From Chloroflexi bacterium ADurb.Bin180 (GTDB lineage Bacteria > Chloroflexota > Anaerolineae > UBA2200), in contig MWCV01000018.1 of the NCBI GenBank assembly GCA_002070215.1, positions 1-48,673 of the forward strand: 48,673 nt of DNA, written 5' to 3'. The notes under the pieces are model-generated. The model saw only the letters and a program-made list of their open reading frames with translations, ran no database searches and was not told the origin of the DNA. The position numbers and the translations under genes were made by a program. Of this stretch, positions 48,408 to 48,673 are shown in pieces (position 1 is the first letter of the stretch; every line of letters begins with the position of its first letter).

Positions 48408-48673
48408 CTAGATGCCGGCCTTCTCGGCGACCGCCGCTACGGCCAGGTAGATTGGTGCATCATCTCCGACCTGAATCAGCGGCCTGCCACTCAGGTCGAA
48501 CTCGGCCACCAGCGGGTCCTGAGGCAGAGTGCCCACTAGGTTGAGACCCAGGCGGTTGATCTCCTCTTGAATCGCCGCGGGCACCTCGACGGTGGCGCAG
48601 TTGATGACTAGGTAGCTCTGGCGCACCCGCGTTCCCAGCTCGCGAATCAGGCGAGAGATATGGCCGGCGGTGG
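48408..48673 (-). CDS. cooC: CooC/AcsF-like nickel-insertion ATPase, C-terminal part (runs off the window)
   Basis: Only the last 87 residues are in the window; the frame is open to the edge, and the GTG at 48626 is internal. The sequence SRLIRELGTRVRQSYLVINC, NRLGLNLVGTLPQDPLVAEFD and PIYLAVAAVAEKAGI matches the C-terminus of CooC-type MinD-fold ATPases that insert nickel into CO dehydrogenase or acetyl-CoA synthase. The P-loop lies outside. Thirty-five base pairs separate it from acsE, in one operon. Confidence 0.85.
   Translation of the reverse strand, partial: TAGHISRLIRELGTRVRQSYLVINCATVEVPAAIQEEINRLGLNLVGTLPQDPLVAEFDLSGRPLIQVGDDAPIYLAVAAVAEKAGI

Overview
The window looks like a contig from a GC-rich, anaerobic, Gram-variable bacterium, most likely a Chloroflexota member of the Anaerolineae type. 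This is an inference from gene content. It rests on housekeeping sigma-type promoters (TTGACA-N17-TATAAT like), a secreted protein with a Thr/Pro/Ala stalk and a terminal FLPLV motif of the kind common in Chloroflexota, an orphan B1/B2 pair, an aldehyde:ferredoxin oxidoreductase, and Wood-Ljungdahl genes at the right edge. No phage, IS element, CRISPR array or tRNA gene was seen.

Layout. 1-545 holds the 3' end of a 23S rRNA and a complete 5S rRNA. It is followed by a gene-free stretch of about 285 bp with two palindromic repeats. 781-3851 is a Fur-family regulator followed by a CbiM(N)-CbiQ-CbiO cobalt/nickel ECF transporter. After a degenerate tandem repeat that copies the 3' tip of queA comes a leftward operon: hppA, deoB, a small membrane protein, and queA (8932 to 4028). 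A divergent promoter region leads rightward to prfA-prmC-HAD phosphatase-tsaC and dnaX-ybaB-recR (9249-15516), a translation and DNA-maintenance block.

15523-21180 carries regulators: a membrane GAF histidine kinase and an OmpR-type regulator with separate promoters, a leftward PqqD-like (B1) plus transglutaminase-like (B2) pair, an ECF-like sigma factor with a small membrane partner, and a KASIII-like enzyme whose catalytic His is replaced by Gln. 26473-21148 is leftward: yvcK, gap, an MshA-like glycosyltransferase, a PIG-L deacetylase and a HEAT-like protein. The glycosyltransferase/deacetylase pair resembles the first two steps of mycothiol or bacillithiol synthesis.

26624-32744 is rightward: a PdtaS/PdtaR (ANTAR) two-component pair, an O-antigen ligase/polymerase-like membrane protein, a GT4 glycosyltransferase and a class I aminotransferase. 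It ends in a strong terminator. 39643-32841 is a leftward six-gene run: YhfC-like membrane protein, Gfo/Idh oxidoreductase, tilS, rlmI-like methyltransferase, hpt, and the secreted TP-rich protein. 39879-43249 holds a GyrI-like protein converging on an aor plus DHDPS-family aldolase operon. 43505-47384 is a NatAB-like ABC exporter with two permeases plus a small membrane protein. After a bidirectional terminator, the window closes leftward with an AcsE-like methyltransferase and the C-terminus of a CooC-like ATPase, which points to a Wood-Ljungdahl (CODH/ACS) locus continuing past the edge.

The most unusual items are the cobalt-transporter start-codon problems, the queA-tip tandem repeat, the His-to-Gln KASIII, the MshA/MshB-like pair, the orphan lasso-type B1/B2 genes, the aldolase-AOR operon, and the terminal FLPLV motif. 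None is proven to be a new system from sequence alone.
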